This document shows positions 45,784-56,259 of a stretch of DNA of 64,000 nucleotides, in pieces. The stretch is taken from contig NZ_CP060724.1 in assembly GCF_014397255.1 (NCBI RefSeq), forward strand, positions 62,001 to 126,000. The letters are read 5' to 3'. The translations under genes were made by a program, and so were the position numbers. Numbering within the stretch: position 1 is the stretch's first letter; every line of letters starts with the position of its first letter. Source of the DNA: Weissella diestrammenae. Its GTDB lineage: Bacteria; Bacillota; Bacilli; Lactobacillales; Lactobacillaceae. Under the pieces are notes generated by a model that saw nothing but the letters and a program-made list of their open reading frames with translations, made no database searches and was not told where the DNA came from.

Positions 45784-46749
45784 TTATAAATGACCAAGAT
45801 TTGAAATCATGACTCCACCAATGACAACGAGTACGGCACCAATTGCGGCAAATACCAACTGTCGCTTAGATTTTTTCTCACCAAGAATATAAATACCACC
45901 AAACACGCCAACGACAATTCCCATTTGTGACAATGTAGTTGCGACTGCTTGACCAATTTGTGGATTAGCGGCCGAAATAAACATAAAGACATTTCCTGTC
46001 GCCCAAACCAAGCCGGTCACAATGTTACGCCAAGTCCATTTTTGGAACATTATATCTTTTTCTTTCAAAAAGAACACAACAATAATCAATGCACCTAAAA
46101 CTTGTCCAATCGATTGTGGTCCAACAATCGATGTCATATAGTATAGCCCCGTATCATTTGGTGCTGCATGGACTGCATTTGAAATGTAACCAATTTTATG
46201 CAACAAATTAGGAAATACGAAATACATCATATACCCTAACGTTGAAATCGCAATCGCAAACATACCTGCACCAAAATTATAATTTGGATTCATATTTTTA
46301 GTGCCATGCGCATCTGGCAACGAAGTTAAGATAGCCCCAACCACCACTGAAATAATTGCTAATGAACCAAATAACCACATCTTACCTGTACGCCATTCGC
46401 CAAGGACTGCTGCAGCCATTAAAGCGTTCGTAATGATTTGGCCAGCCGTAGACAAAGGATTCCCAACTGAAACACCGACCTTTTTAAAGCCAATAAATTG
46501 GCCAGCGGTCCCCACAGCCCAGAATAAACCTGAGATGAAGCCAACCAACCAAATTCTTGGATTAAAGGCGAAATCTGCGCCCGCCATTGGTAAAACATAT
46601 AAGAACATTGTGCCTAATCCAAAAATTAGAGCACCAAAAGTCATCCCTAACGTTCCCTGTCCGGCAGACCCGCCCATTTTCGTTGTAACAATCCCGGTAG
46701 CTCCCCATGCGAGCGCTGGAATCAGCGCAATTAAAATTGATAAATGCAT
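45784..46749 (-). CDS. GRP family sugar transporter (GlcU/RbsU type)
   Basis: 321 residues with ten transmembrane helices in the GRP (glucose/ribose porter) pattern: N-terminal LIALIPALAWGATGIVTTKMGG, a central GNPLSTAGQIITNALMAA, and a final helix after GEKKSKRQ. Such proteins take up glucose or ribose with protons. ATG 46749 has GAGGG 7 nt upstream. A cre site lies in its promoter region, consistent with a carbohydrate role and catabolite control. Substrate uncertain. Confidence 0.88.
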   Translation of the reverse strand: MHLSILIALIPALAWGATGIVTTKMGGSAGQGTLGMTFGALIFGLGTMFLYVLPMAGADFAFNPRIWLVGFISGLFWAVGTAGQFIGFKKVGVSVGNPLSTAGQIITNALMAAAVLGEWRTGKMWLFGSLAIISVVVGAILTSLPDAHGTKNMNPNYNFGAGMFAIAISTLGYMMYFVFPNLLHKIGYISNAVHAAPNDTGLYYMTSIVGPQSIGQVLGALIIVVFFLKEKDIMFQKWTWRNIVTGLVWATGNVFMFISAANPQIGQAVATTLSQMGIVVGVFGGIYILGEKKSKRQLVFAAIGAVLVVIGGVMISNLGHL

Positions 46750-46815
46750 TGTAAGTCCCTCAAATTTTTCTAAAATATGCGTGGTTATCTCCACTTGTAA
46801 AAGTTTACCATAAAA

Positions 46816-46829
46816 TGTAAGCGTTTACG
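46816..46829. promoter_or_regulatory. cre site of the GRP transporter gene
   Basis: TGTAAGCGTTTACG matches the CcpA site except at the last base; about 70 bp upstream of the start codon, next to a TGG-TAAACT extended -10 candidate on the minus strand. Confidence 0.75.
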
Positions 46830-46903
46830 TAAAAATGTTCCGAATTTTATTATTTTTATTTATTCAATTCAATCGTTATATTATGCGCAAACTATGGTAA
46901 CAA

Positions 46904-46932
46904 AAAAACGAGTACAGCATCGTACTCGTTTT
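46904..46932 (-). terminator. Terminator of the HU gene
   Basis: AAAACGAGTAC (46905-46915) pairs with GTACTCGTTTT (46922-46932), 6-nt loop. Confidence 0.85.
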
Positions 46933-47022
46933 CGTAAGCGTTATTAGCTGTTAATCTTCCATTTGGAAAATTGAACCCTAACTAAAGAATAATCTAATTC
47001 TCTCGCTCAATTGACCCATTAA

Positions 47023-47295
47023 TTACTTAACGGCGTCCTTCAATCCCTTACCAGGCTTGAAAGCTGGAATCTTTGATGCTGGGATATCAATTTCTTCGTT
47101 AGTTTGTGGGTTACGACCCTTACGAGCAGCACGTGTACGTACTTCGAAAGTTCCGAAACCGATCAATTGAACCTTTTCTCCAGCAGTCAATTCTTCTTGA
47201 ATCGCTGCGAAAGTTGCATCAACTGCAGTAGTTGCATCCTTCTTTGAGAAACCTGCTTCTGCTACCTTGTTGATCAAGTCTTGCTTGTTAGCCAT
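47023..47295 (-). CDS. hup: DNA-binding protein HU
   Basis: 90 residues, the normal HU length. Histone-like dimer that bends and compacts [18 protein letters not shown] start, [20 protein letters not shown] arm region (about 46-65) and [14 protein letters not shown] end are canonical. AGGAGG is 8 nt before ATG 47295. Own promoter and terminator. Confidence 0.98.
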   Translation of the reverse strand: MANKQDLINKVAEAGFSKKDATTAVDATFAAIQEELTAGEKVQLIGFGTFEVRTRAARKGRNPQTNEEIDIPASKIPAFKPGKGLKDAVK

Positions 47296-47365
47296 TAGAC
47301 TATCCTCCTGATTTGTGAAAATCACATTTTAATTCCATAAAGTAAAATACTTTATGTCGTAATTA

Positions 47366-47394
47366 AATTTATCATAATTTAAAACTTATAACAA
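47366..47394 (-). promoter_or_regulatory. Promoter of the HU gene
   Basis: Minus strand TTGTTA (47389-47394), 17-bp spacer, TAAATT (47366-47371). A small CATAAAGT/ACTTTATG hairpin (47336-47356) lies in the leader. Confidence 0.5.
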
Positions 47395-47503
47395 GCCTTT
47401 TTATATTAAAAATGCCGTTATACTGCGTTTTGTAACCGATTTTATCAAATAAAACGCTATTTTTCTGTACTTTCCCTACTTTTTGTATGAAAATGCAAAA
47501 AAA

Positions 47504-48814
47504 TTACGTCCGTGCACGTTTAATCAAGTGTACTGGTGTGCCTGTAAAATCAAATGCCTTTCGAATCTGGTTTTCAAGGAAACGCTCATATGAGAAATGC
47601 ATTAACTCAGGTTCATTGACAAACACAACAAAGGTCGGTGGTTGAATTGAAACCTGCGTCGCATAATACACACGTAGCCGTTTACCATTTCGATTAGGCG
47701 CCGGATTCAACGCAAGTGCATCCATAATCACTTCATTTAGCGTTGATGATTGAATGCGACGTTGATGGTTTTCGTTAACCTGTTTGATGATGGCAGGCAA
47801 TTTGTTCAACCGTTGTTTTGTCAAAGCTGAGACAAAAATAATTGGGGCATAAGCTAAATATTGGAATTCAGTTCGAATCATCTCTTCAAAAGCGCTCATC
47901 GTATGATCATCTTTTTCAAGTGTGTCCCATTTATTGACAACAATAATGACTGCCCGCCCTGCCTCATGCGCATAACCTGCGACGTGTTTATCTTGTTCTC
48001 GGATACCTTCTTCAGCATTTAAGACCATCAAAACAACATTTGAGTCATCAATCGCACGCATGGCACGCATAACCGAATACTTCTCTGTATTCTCATACAC
48101 CTTACCACGTTTCCGAATACCGGCTGTATCCACCATTGTAAATTCATCGCCTTCAGCCGTTGTAAACTTCGTGTCAATTGCATCTCGCGTTGTACCCGCA
48201 ATATCTGAAACAATCACGCGATTTTCACCAAGTAAGGCGTTCACCAATGATGACTTACCAACATTGGGCCGTCCGATAAATGAAAAACGAATCGTTTCAT
48301 CATCAGTTGCACCCGTATCTTCTGGAAAGTGCTTAACGATTTCATCTAATAAGTCACCTAACCCTGTACCGTGCGACCCAGAAATTGGGAAAGGTTCTCC
48401 CAGTCCGAGGGCGTAGAAATCAAAAATGTCGTTGCGCATCTCAAAATTATCAACTTTATTAACCGCAAGTACCACCGGTTTATTTGTTTTATACAATATT
48501 TTTGCGACTTGTTCGTCAGCATCAGTCAGCCCTTCACGACCAGAAACCATAAAAACAATGACATCCGCTTCATCCATCGCAATTTCAGCTTGTTGCTTGA
48601 TTTCAGTCATAAATGGCTCATTACTCATTTCAATTCCACCAGTATCAATTAGACGGAATTCTTGAGTCAGCCACTCAGCACGCGTATAAATCCGATCACG
48701 CGTCACACCGGGTGTATCTTCAACAATCGAAATACGATCACCTGCAATACGATTAAAAATTGTCGACTTCCCAACGTTCGGACGTCCGACAATGGCTACC
48801 ACTGGATAGGCCAT
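47504..48814 (-). CDS. der: Ribosome biogenesis GTPase Der (EngA)
   Basis: 436 residues. Two consecutive GTPase domains: first with [13 protein letters not shown] near 10, DTPGVTRD and NKVDN; second with [12 protein letters not shown] near 182, DTAGIRKRG and NKWD near 295; then a KH-like domain to the end. Needed for 50S subunit maturation. Downstream of cmk-rpsA, a common order in lactobacilli. Confidence 0.98.
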   Translation of the reverse strand: MAYPVVAIVGRPNVGKSTIFNRIAGDRISIVEDTPGVTRDRIYTRAEWLTQEFRLIDTGGIEMSNEPFMTEIKQQAEIAMDEADVIVFMVSGREGLTDADEQVAKILYKTNKPVVLAVNKVDNFEMRNDIFDFYALGLGEPFPISGSHGTGLGDLLDEIVKHFPEDTGATDDETIRFSFIGRPNVGKSSLVNALLGENRVIVSDIAGTTRDAIDTKFTTAEGDEFTMVDTAGIRKRGKVYENTEKYSVMRAMRAIDDSNVVLMVLNAEEGIREQDKHVAGYAHEAGRAVIIVVNKWDTLEKDDHTMSAFEEMIRTEFQYLAYAPIIFVSALTKQRLNKLPAIIKQVNENHQRRIQSSTLNEVIMDALALNPAPNRNGKRLRVYYATQVSIQPPTFVVFVNEPELMHFSYERFLENQIRKAFDFTGTPVHLIKRART

Positions 48815-48920
48815 AGCTACCTCTTTTCTAATACTCTTATCTACTATTAACGTACTAATTCATGTTAATATTATAACATTTTCGAAGCCAAAGAATTGAT
48901 TTGTCGTCAGAAAATGAAAG

Positions 48921-48951
48921 AAGAGGTAGAACCATGAAAGTTCTACCTCTT
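48921..48951 (-). terminator. Terminator after rpsA
   Basis: AAGAGGTAGAAC pairs perfectly with GTTCTACCTCTT, 7-nt loop, T-rich sequence on the minus strand. Confidence 0.8.
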
Positions 48952-48971
48952 CATTAGTAATTCAATTGATT

Positions 48972-50225
48972 TTAATCAAAATCCTTCAAATTAAACAAAT
49001 CACCCAAAGTTGCATTACCTTCTTCTTCAGAAGTTGAGTAATTCATTGGGGCAGATTCGCGTTGGTTATTGCGACGACCACCGTTGTTGTTATTGTTGTT
49101 ACGACGTGGACGACGCTCACCATCGTTGTTACCACCTTCACGTGCAGGTGCTTCAGTCAAAGCCTTAATTGACAATGACAAACGTTGCTTATCAGGGTTA
49201 ACTTCAAGTACCTTCACTTGAACCTTATCTCCAGCCTTCAAAACGTCTGATGGGTTGTCAACGTGTTGGTGTGAGATTTGAGATACGTGAACCAAACCTT
49301 CAACGCCAGGGAACACTTCAACGAATGCACCGAAGTCAACAACACGCTTAACTGTTCCTTCCAGAACAGTTCCTTCAGGTGCCTTTTCAGCAGCAGCTTC
49401 CCAAGGTCCTGGTTGCGTTGCCTTAATTGACAATGAGATACGTTCCTTTTCAGCATCTAATCCCAATACCTTCACCTTAACGTCTTCACCAACAGACAAT
49501 ACATCTGATGGTTGAGAAACACGTTCATGTGAAATTTCTGAAACGTGAACCAATCCGTCAACACCACCAAGGTCGATAAAGGCACCAAAGTTAGTCATAC
49601 GAGCAACTTTACCTTCAACAACATCACCAACATTCAATTCTTCGAAGACACGCTTCAAAGCTTCTGAACGTTCAGCATTCAAAACAGCTTTACGTGACAA
49701 AATCAAGCGAGATTCTGCTGAATTAATTTCAATAATCTTAGCTTTGATTGTTTGTCCCTTGTATTGGTTCAAATCTTGCACGAAACGATTCTCAATCATT
49801 GAGGCAGGAACGAATCCACGAACACCCGCAACGTCAACAACCAAACCACCCTTTACAACTTGAGTAACAGGGGCTTCAACAATGTCATCTTCATTGTACT
49901 TGCTTGCGATTTCATCCCATGCACGACGAGCTTCTAATTGGCGCTTTGAAAGAATCCATGAGTACCCTTCTTTTTCAGAAGTAATTGGCATCTTCACGAC
50001 TGCTTCAATAACATCACCAACCTTGACCAATTCATTGACGTCAGCGTCACGATCAGCAGTTAATTCACGGGCTGGAATGACACCTTCAACACCGGCACCA
50101 TCAATTCCAACTACAACTTGACGTGCATCATCAATAGCCAAGACTTCACCCTTAACAACATCTCCAACTTTAACGTCTGGTTGTGCATCTAGGGCAGCCA
50201 ATAGCTCGTTGTTCTCTTCGTTCAT
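48972..50225 (-). CDS. rpsA: 30S ribosomal protein S1 (RpsA)
   Basis: 417 residues. Four S1 RNA-binding domains (about 16-85, 103-168, 187-257 and 273-343), each with the GxxVxGxV...VxGVxG...SE/SQISH pattern, then a low-complexity tail rich in Asn, Arg and Gly (about 370-395). Four-domain S1 is usual in Firmicutes. AGGAGG precedes the ATG. Confidence 0.96.
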   Translation of the reverse strand: MNEENNELLAALDAQPDVKVGDVVKGEVLAIDDARQVVVGIDGAGVEGVIPARELTADRDADVNELVKVGDVIEAVVKMPITSEKEGYSWILSKRQLEARRAWDEIASKYNEDDIVEAPVTQVVKGGLVVDVAGVRGFVPASMIENRFVQDLNQYKGQTIKAKIIEINSAESRLILSRKAVLNAERSEALKRVFEELNVGDVVEGKVARMTNFGAFIDLGGVDGLVHVSEISHERVSQPSDVLSVGEDVKVKVLGLDAEKERISLSIKATQPGPWEAAAEKAPEGTVLEGTVKRVVDFGAFVEVFPGVEGLVHVSQISHQHVDNPSDVLKAGDKVQVKVLEVNPDKQRLSLSIKALTEAPAREGGNNDGERRPRRNNNNNNGGRRNNQRESAPMNYSTSEEEGNATLGDLFNLKDFD

Positions 50226-50242
50226 TACAATAAATCCTCCTG

Positions 50243-50310
50243 GTCACACGAATGTGATAATACCATAATTATAAAGTAAAACTTTTCTAATTACTAGTGT
50301 TTCGTGTGAC
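50243..50310. repeat. Inverted repeat in the cmk-rpsA intergenic region
   Basis: GTCACACGAA (50243-50252) and TTCGTGTGAC (50301-50310) are perfect inverted copies 48 bp apart. One arm directly abuts the rpsA ribosome-binding site; a TATAAT-like box lies between. Could fold in the read-through transcript. Confidence 0.45.
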
Positions 50311-50350
50311 ATTTTCAACATTAATTTTAACGTTTTCACGTCGATCTACA

Positions 50351-51025
50351 TCACCGCTCAATTTTTTGATTAATTATCTGCTTTGCAGCAGCAACAACTT
50401 CTTGAATTGAAAGACCTGTAGTATCTAATTCTACCGCATCTGAAGCCTTTTTTAAAGGACTAATCTCACGATGTGAATCCAAATAGTCACGATGAGCAAC
50501 TGCTGCTTGAATTTCTTCTAATGTATCCGTCATACCTTTTGTCTGATTTTCAGTAAAACGACGTGCCGCTCGTTCTTCAACTGACGCAATTAAAAATATC
50601 TTGACATCTGCATTTGGTAGAACAGTTGTACCAATATCTCGACCATCCATTACGACACCACCCTGTGCAGCAATATCACGTTGTAGTTGAGTCATTGCTT
50701 GCCGCACGGCTTCGTATGATGAAATAAGCGACACATTAGCGGTCACAATTGACGATCGGATGTCAGTAGTCACTTCTGTCTCATTTAAAAAGACCTTTTG
50801 GACCGGTTCACCGGGTGCAAAAGTAATATCAACTTGTGGCAATAACTGTGTTACTGCTTGCTCATCATTAAGATCAATTTTTGCTCGCAAAGCAGCCAAA
50901 GTAACAACACGATACATGGCGCCCGTATCAACATAAATATAACCAAAATCATTTGCCAATATTTTAGCAATTGTTGATTTTCCTGCTGATGCAGGTCCAT
51001 CAATTGCAATTTGAATTGCGTTCAT
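50351..51025 (-). CDS. cmk: Cytidylate kinase
   Basis: 224 residues. Phosphorylates CMP and dCMP with ATP. P-loop [16 protein letters not shown] near 6-21, YVDTGAMYR near 36 for nucleotide binding, [12 protein letters not shown] near 96 and the LID region AARRFTENQ. Immediately upstream of rpsA in the same direction, a widely conserved pair. Confidence 0.97.
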   Translation of the reverse strand: MNAIQIAIDGPASAGKSTIAKILANDFGYIYVDTGAMYRVVTLAALRAKIDLNDEQAVTQLLPQVDITFAPGEPVQKVFLNETEVTTDIRSSIVTANVSLISSYEAVRQAMTQLQRDIAAQGGVVMDGRDIGTTVLPNADVKIFLIASVEERAARRFTENQTKGMTDTLEEIQAAVAHRDYLDSHREISPLKKASDAVELDTTGLSIQEVVAAAKQIINQKIER

Positions 51026-51071
51026 TTTATCTACCTAACTCTCTTGATTTCAATAAATAATCTTAACATAA

Positions 51072-51102
51072 AAATCACCTTCAAAACAATTGAAGGTGAT
51101 TT
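51072..51102 (-). terminator. Terminator of the LysM protein gene
   Basis: AAATCACCTTCAA pairs perfectly with TTGAAGGTGATTT, 5-nt loop, T-run on the minus strand. Confidence 0.85.
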
Positions 51103-51110
51103 GCTCATCA

Positions 51111-51671
51111 CTACTTGATTTTTACGTCTTTACCAATCCATGAAGTATAATTATCTGCCGTTAACCCTGGATTTAAATTGTACAAATCAGAAACCGATAC
51201 ATTATGTTCAGCCGCAAAGCCAAACAAAGTTGGTCGACCAGACGGTAATTCTAACTTAACTGTATTTTGAGCGGCTTCAGAAGCTGCTTTTTCTGAATCC
51301 GACGCTGCTTTCTCTGAAGCAGCCTTCTCTGAGGCCGCTTTTTCTGACGCTGCCTTTTTAGCTTCATCCTTCTTAGAAGCCGCTTTTTTCGAACTTGAAT
51401 TATTCTTTTCAACCTTTGATGTTGATGTCGTTGTCGAATTTTCTGATAATGAAGCGACTGCTGTTGTCTGTGCAGGTTTATTCAACTCTTTAAGATAATT
51501 AAAGACCGGAATAAATGACAATATCAAAATAATCGTTAGTAACAACCCAACGACAAGACTCACTCGCTTTGTTTTCTTACGATTTGCTGTACGTGAATAT
51601 TTTTTGACAACATCTTGTTCTTCAAATGATGCATCCCATGGCTTCTCTTGATTTGGATCTTGCTGACTCAT
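51111..51671 (-). CDS. LysM-domain membrane protein (YpbE-like position)
   Basis: 186 residues. Cytoplasmic N-terminus with basic RKKTKR, transmembrane helix (about 38-60), then a Ser/Thr/Lys/Ala-rich linker with four near-perfect KAASE units (about 106-128), and a C-terminal LysM-like domain (about 138-186: TLFGFAAEHNVSVSDLYNLNPGL). LysM binds peptidoglycan GlcNAc. Its place after ypbB-recQ mirrors YpbE of Bacillus subtilis. It may act in cell-wall attachment; no enzyme domain. Confidence 0.82.
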   Translation of the reverse strand: MSQQDPNQEKPWDASFEEQDVVKKYSRTANRKKTKRVSLVVGLLLTIILILSFIPVFNYLKELNKPAQTTAVASLSENSTTTSTSKVEKNNSSSKKAASKKDEAKKAASEKAASEKAASEKAASDSEKAASEAAQNTVKLELPSGRPTLFGFAAEHNVSVSDLYNLNPGLTADNYTSWIGKDVKIK

Positions 51672-51753
51672 TTTAGGGAACCCCCATACTTGTTATTTAG
51701 TACTTTAAAGGTATCATAAATAACATTTGAAATAAAATTGTCGCCACATGTCT

Positions 51754-53199
51754 TTACTTTATATTAAACAGTTGATTCATTTGAAGCTGCCAACCCCTAT
51801 TTTTTTTATCTATTTGATGTTTCACTTCAGTTTGCGCTAATCCAATCATTGCCGGTTGCCAATCACCATCGCTTGACTCAAATTGCAAGACTTCTCCTGG
51901 CACATCTTCATAATGTGTCAAGATAAACCGCCTTAAACCTGTTGATAGCTGCGCATATGTGGCCATTTCATTGATATCTGCTTGTCGACTTTGACGCCGC
52001 TGTTCTAATATTGTTGCAATTTGTTGATCAGATTGGCCTTGCTTTTGATAAAAAGCTAACAATTCGTGTTGTTGTTGGGATAACATCTCATTTGTATGCT
52101 GATGGTTAATCCAATGACTCAGCACTTGTGTAGACGGAATCGTCGCTGCTAACATGGCATATGCCAACGATTCATCACCAGTTGCATACAACAAAATTGC
52201 AACTGCTACTTTGCCATCACGACCCGCTCGACCGAACTCTTGTAAATAAGCCGTTAAATCAGTACTCAAATGATAATGAATCACATAGCGAATATCCCCT
52301 TTATCAATCCCCATCCCAAATGCAGAAGTTGCTGTTATCACGTCAACTTGTCCCTGCATAAATTGATGTTGAATACGATATCGGTCGTGTTGATCTAGAC
52401 CTGCATGATAACTCATGACGGTCAGACCGGTCATTTGTGCCAACCAATGTGCCATTTTTGTTGCCATACGGCGTGACGAAAAATAAATAATACCTGGGCC
52501 CTGCAATGCCTTAACTAACGCCAACAGGCGTGCTTGTTTAGCGGCCTCATCAGGTACATGTTCTGTTCTTAAATAGATATTTTCTCGATTAACCGATTGT
52601 TGATAATGAAAAAGTGTCGCTTTTGATAAATGAAATGGTTGCAGCATCTCTTTTTGCATCTCAACAGTTGCGGTCGCTGTCAACAAGAGCAATTGTGGTT
52701 GCTTTAATGATTGATGTATTTTGGGTAAATTCAAATATTCTGGTCGAAAATCCGGTCCCCAACTCACAATTGTATGTGCTTCATCAACAACTAACAAATT
52801 AATCATCACCTTTTGTAGAGCCCTTAAAACTGTTGCCTCACCCAGCATTTCTGGTGAAATAAACAAATAATGATAGCGCGCCAAATTTGATAATACATAG
52901 TGTCGTTCAGCATGTGATAAATTTGAGTTAAATGCAATGACTTGCTGTTCACCAGCATAATTTAATCGCACCACCTGATCTTGCATCAGTGATAATAGCG
53001 GGCTGACAATAATCACTAATCCTGGCCGAATAGCTCCCATCATCTGATAAATTAAGCTTTTCCCGCCACCCGTTGGTAATACGGCCAAAGTATTTTTCCC
53101 AGCAATCAAGGCTTCTAAGATTTCTGCCTGCCCCGTTTTAAATTGATCAAATCCAAAACGGGCATTTAAAATTCGTCGTAAATCATTTTTTTGTGTCAT
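51754..53199 (-). CDS. recQ: RecQ-type ATP-dependent DNA helicase
   Basis: 481 residues. Superfamily 2 helicase: Walker A LPTGGGKSLIYQ near 45, DEAH box VVDEAHTI near 140, motif VI QEFGRAGRDG near 315. It lacks a clear HRDC domain and a full zinc-binding RQC, like the short RecS of Bacillus. The start at ATG 53199 overlaps nothing vital; the upstream ypbB stop is at 53202, two bp away. Probably acts in recombinational repair or replication restart. Confidence 0.93.
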   Translation of the reverse strand: MTQKNDLRRILNARFGFDQFKTGQAEILEALIAGKNTLAVLPTGGGKSLIYQMMGAIRPGLVIIVSPLLSLMQDQVVRLNYAGEQQVIAFNSNLSHAERHYVLSNLARYHYLFISPEMLGEATVLRALQKVMINLLVVDEAHTIVSWGPDFRPEYLNLPKIHQSLKQPQLLLLTATATVEMQKEMLQPFHLSKATLFHYQQSVNRENIYLRTEHVPDEAAKQARLLALVKALQGPGIIYFSSRRMATKMAHWLAQMTGLTVMSYHAGLDQHDRYRIQHQFMQGQVDVITATSAFGMGIDKGDIRYVIHYHLSTDLTAYLQEFGRAGRDGKVAVAILLYATGDESLAYAMLAATIPSTQVLSHWINHQHTNEMLSQQQHELLAFYQKQGQSDQQIATILEQRRQSRQADINEMATYAQLSTGLRRFILTHYEDVPGEVLQFESSDGDWQPAMIGLAQTEVKHQIDKKNRGWQLQMNQLFNIK

Positions 53200-53201
53200 G
53201 A

Positions 53202-54242
53202 TCAACGATCCACCTTTGTTTGTTGAATACAATATAATCTGAATTGAAAGAAATCAAGACTGGCATTTTGTTGATGTACAGCTTCGTAATTCCAGTTATC
53301 AATTGACCCCTGCAAATTATCATTAAGCCATTGATACGTTTTTTTATCATAAAAGCGCAGATAATCAAATGCTTTTAACGGCACCATAATGGCCGCCGAA
53401 AGTAAATGTTCGCGCACAGTACTGACTTTCAACCCCCGATTTCTCACAATCAACTCAATGGATGCCCCTTGCATGAATTCTTGATAAGTTTGCTGCATCG
53501 ATTGTGACATTAATTGACGTTGACTAAACGGTAACCAAAGCGCCTTTAACGGCGACAACTTTGATTCACGCAAAAAATGGCTTAGTGCTGCATACTGATC
53601 TAACTCCCAAAGGCGATAATCTAATCGCGACCAATTCTCATCAAAATTCAGCTGTTCAAAGACACGGCCAGGAATTTGATGTCCAGGCCAACTAGCGACC
53701 AAATTATCAGCATCGCTCTCTAGTCGAGTCTGCAAGAATGTCTGCAACGCGTCAACCCAAGTAACCCCCATATCTGTCGATCGATTTTGCTGATACCAAC
53801 GTTTAACCAGTTGTTGCGTCAATAATGAGCTTGGTAAGGGATAATAAGTTGAATTATGGTAGGCTGACTCTGAAACAACTTGATTAGCTAATAAAAACAC
53901 CTCACGAAAACCAATAACGTCTGCGACAAATAATTCATGTTTATTTTGAAGCGTATAGTGTTTGGATTGCTGACTCAACATCATCTGTTGTCCTAATGAT
54001 GTACGGATGAATTGGCCAGGCGCAATTTCTTGAATATATTGTGTCTGTACTAAACGATTGATTGCCTGATTATATTTCTCACGCGATAATTTCGGCCAAA
54101 TATTTATCAAATATAATAAGTCGTATCTTAAGCCATGATAGTTCGTCGAAACAGTCATCTGATTCCGCAATAGCCCATATAGAACTCGTGCTCGTCGTGG
54201 TTGTGATTGATGAAATAACGTTAACAAAAAGGTTTCCATCAT
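53202..54242 (-). CDS. YpbB-like helix-turn-helix protein
   Basis: 346 residues, helical, with a C-terminal helix-turn-helix of the YpbB/HTH_40 type (QEFMQGASIELIVRNRGLKVSTVREHL, about 265-292). It is translationally linked to recQ (2-bp gap), the same pairing as ypbB-recS in Bacillus subtilis, so it may target or regulate the helicase. GGGGAGA precedes the first of two adjacent ATGs. Confidence 0.8.
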   Translation of the reverse strand: MMETFLLTLFHQSQPRRARVLYGLLRNQMTVSTNYHGLRYDLLYLINIWPKLSREKYNQAINRLVQTQYIQEIAPGQFIRTSLGQQMMLSQQSKHYTLQNKHELFVADVIGFREVFLLANQVVSESAYHNSTYYPLPSSLLTQQLVKRWYQQNRSTDMGVTWVDALQTFLQTRLESDADNLVASWPGHQIPGRVFEQLNFDENWSRLDYRLWELDQYAALSHFLRESKLSPLKALWLPFSQRQLMSQSMQQTYQEFMQGASIELIVRNRGLKVSTVREHLLSAAIMVPLKAFDYLRFYDKKTYQWLNDNLQGSIDNWNYEAVHQQNASLDFFQFRLYCIQQTKVDR

Positions 54243-54293
54243 TTATCTCCCCTCTACCGTGATTGTAAAAAATAGCCGCTTATAAACTATAAA

Positions 54294-54320
54294 TACCGAA
54301 GCAAATAACTTGCTTCGGTA
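54294..54320 (-). terminator. Terminator of the cvfB-ribU cluster
   Basis: TACCGAAGCAA pairs perfectly with TTGCTTCGGTA, 5-nt loop; the following minus-strand sequence is only moderately T-rich. Confidence 0.65.
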
Positions 54321-54325
54321 TCCAA

Positions 54326-54886
54326 TTAAACCTTTAATGCGCGTTGAATTGGCATTGCCATAATAACTGCTAATCCTGATAAAATAACGCCTTGTAACAA
54401 ATTAAATGGTACCACTGCCATGATTAAATAATTGAATACACCAAATGTTTTGCTAATATCAAAATTGGCAAATTGTGCATATAGCGGCACCGCATAATAA
54501 TAATTAAGCGCCACCATCAAAACCGTCGTCAATATTGAGCCAATAACAACCGCACTACTAATACGCAACCAAAGCTGCCAACGCGTCCGCTTTAAATAAT
54601 AAACCATAATCGTCAACAACAATGCAAACGCCAATATATTCATCGGTAACCCAATATAATCATTGACACCAGCGTTATTTAATAACAATTTTAGGACTGA
54701 CCGAACGAGTAATATGGCGTAGCCACTTTTTAAGTCCAACAATGTCGCACCAATAAAAATAGGTACAAAGGATAAATCAATTTTTAAAAAAGATACACTT
54801 GGAATTATTGGGAATGATGCAAAAACCATTAAAACGAATGCCACCGCCGATAATAATGCAATAACTGTCAATTGACGTGTTTTCAT
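54326..54886 (-). CDS. ribU: ECF transporter S component, riboflavin type (RibU)
   Basis: 186 residues with about six transmembrane helices. Start KTRQLTVIALLSAVAFVLM and the conserved LKIDLSFVPIFIGA near 34, with LNNAG and the region YIGLPMNILAF near 77-87, match RibU. S component captures riboflavin and uses a shared EcfAAT energy module encoded elsewhere. ATG 54886 chosen (GAGGATAG site). No FMN riboswitch is possible in the 16-bp gap; it depends on the upstream cluster promoter. Confidence 0.88.
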   Translation of the reverse strand: MKTRQLTVIALLSAVAFVLMVFASFPIIPSVSFLKIDLSFVPIFIGATLLDLKSGYAILLVRSVLKLLLNNAGVNDYIGLPMNILAFALLLTIMVYYLKRTRWQLWLRISSAVVIGSILTTVLMVALNYYYAVPLYAQFANFDISKTFGVFNYLIMAVVPFNLLQGVILSGLAVIMAMPIQRALKV

Positions 54887-54902
54887 CTTTCTATCCTCAC
54901 TT

Positions 54903-55649
54903 TTATAAGCGTCCGGCACTCTTTCGTACTTGCTTTCCAGATTTCAATTGCTGTACTTCCTCATAACGTAATTCACGATATTCTCCTGAAAGTAAATCAT
55001 TTACCTCCAGCATACCATAGCGTTCGCGATGCAATTTAATCACTGGATGTCCAACAGCTTTCAACATTTCTTTTACTTGATGGTAACGTCCCTCGTGAAT
55101 TGTTAGCTGAACCGTCGCTGTGCCCTTATGTTTATCAAACTTGACTATTTCCGCACGTGCTTCAGCTGTCTTTTTCCCATCCACTTGAACGCCCAAACGA
55201 AGGGCTTTTAAGGCATCGTTTGTTGGAATACCTTTAACTTTGGCAATATAAACTTTATCAATTTTGTAACGAGGATGCATCAATTGATTCGCCAATTCAC
55301 CATCATTAGTTAGTAACAATGCACCTGTTGTATCATAATCCAATCTACCGACGGGATAGACCCGCTCACGAATATCGCTGACAACGTCAATGACGGTCCG
55401 TCGATTTTTATCATCAGCACTCGTCGTGACAACGCCTCGAGGTTTATTTAATAGATAGTAAACCTTTTTTTCTGCACCTTCAATCGGCTCACCGTTTACC
55501 TCAATTTTATCATGCGGTTCAACCTTAGTTCCTAATGTTTTCACCGTTTGTCCATTTACCGTGACGCGACCTGCTAAGATTAACGTTTCAGATGCTCGCC
55601 GTGATGCAACACCTGCTTGAGCCATCACTTTCTGTAATCGTTCAGCCAT
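54903..55649 (-). CDS. rluB: 23S/16S rRNA pseudouridine synthase (RluB/RsuA family)
   Basis: 248 residues. N-terminal S4 domain ([21 protein letters not shown]), then the catalytic domain with the [17 protein letters not shown] motif near 101-117 holding the catalytic Asp, and [12 protein letters not shown] near 183. Follows scpB with 8 bp overlap, a standard Firmicutes order. Confidence 0.95.
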   Translation of the reverse strand: MAERLQKVMAQAGVASRRASETLILAGRVTVNGQTVKTLGTKVEPHDKIEVNGEPIEGAEKKVYYLLNKPRGVVTTSADDKNRRTVIDVVSDIRERVYPVGRLDYDTTGALLLTNDGELANQLMHPRYKIDKVYIAKVKGIPTNDALKALRLGVQVDGKKTAEARAEIVKFDKHKGTATVQLTIHEGRYHQVKEMLKAVGHPVIKLHRERYGMLEVNDLLSGEYRELRYEEVQQLKSGKQVRKSAGRL

Positions 55650-56259
55650 TTTGTTCCTCATTTTCTAATGTGTTTTCTGTTGTTTGTTGTTCGCCACTTG
55701 GCATCAATGGTACCGTCTGATTGGCTTGACTTTGTAACTCATCCAAAGCCGCAGCATTAACCAACGGTGGTAATTCTGTGATTTGACTAAGCCCAAAATA
55801 ATTCAGAAAATAGTCCGTTGTCCCATACAAATTAGGTCGACCTGGTTCATCTGCTTTACCTTTACTCGTCACTAAATCTCGCATGACTAATTTTTGCAAA
55901 GTCGAACTTGATTGAACGCCGCGAATTTCGTCAACTTCCATCCGTGTTATCGGTTGGCGATAAGCAACAATCGCCAAAACTTCCAGCGAAGCTTGACTTA
56001 GTGCAGTCGTTAACGGTGCTGTGAAATACCGCTGAACGACATTAACCAATGACGTTTTGGTCACCAATTGATACCGATCGGCTGTTTGTAATAAAGCCAA
56101 GGCTGAATCATCATCATTCACATAACGTTGCGTCAACGAATCAAGTAATCCCTTCACAGCAGGCTTTGCAAACTCAGTTGCATGCGCCAATTCAGCAATT
56201 GTGACCCCTTCATCTCCCGCAACAAACAACAACGCTTCAATTTGTTGTAAATTTGTCAT
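55642..56259 (-). CDS. scpB: Segregation and condensation protein B
   Basis: 205 residues. Paired winged-helix protein of the SMC-ScpAB condensin. Start [17 protein letters not shown] and the core [20 protein letters not shown] near 108 are typical; the last 40 residues are a Gln/Asn/Glu-rich tail. Overlaps scpA by 4 bp and rluB by 8 bp. Confidence 0.96.
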   Translation of the reverse strand: MTNLQQIEALLFVAGDEGVTIAELAHATEFAKPAVKGLLDSLTQRYVNDDDSALALLQTADRYQLVTKTSLVNVVQRYFTAPLTTALSQASLEVLAIVAYRQPITRMEVDEIRGVQSSSTLQKLVMRDLVTSKGKADEPGRPNLYGTTDYFLNYFGLSQITELPPLVNAAALDELQSQANQTVPLMPSGEQQTTENTLENEEQNG

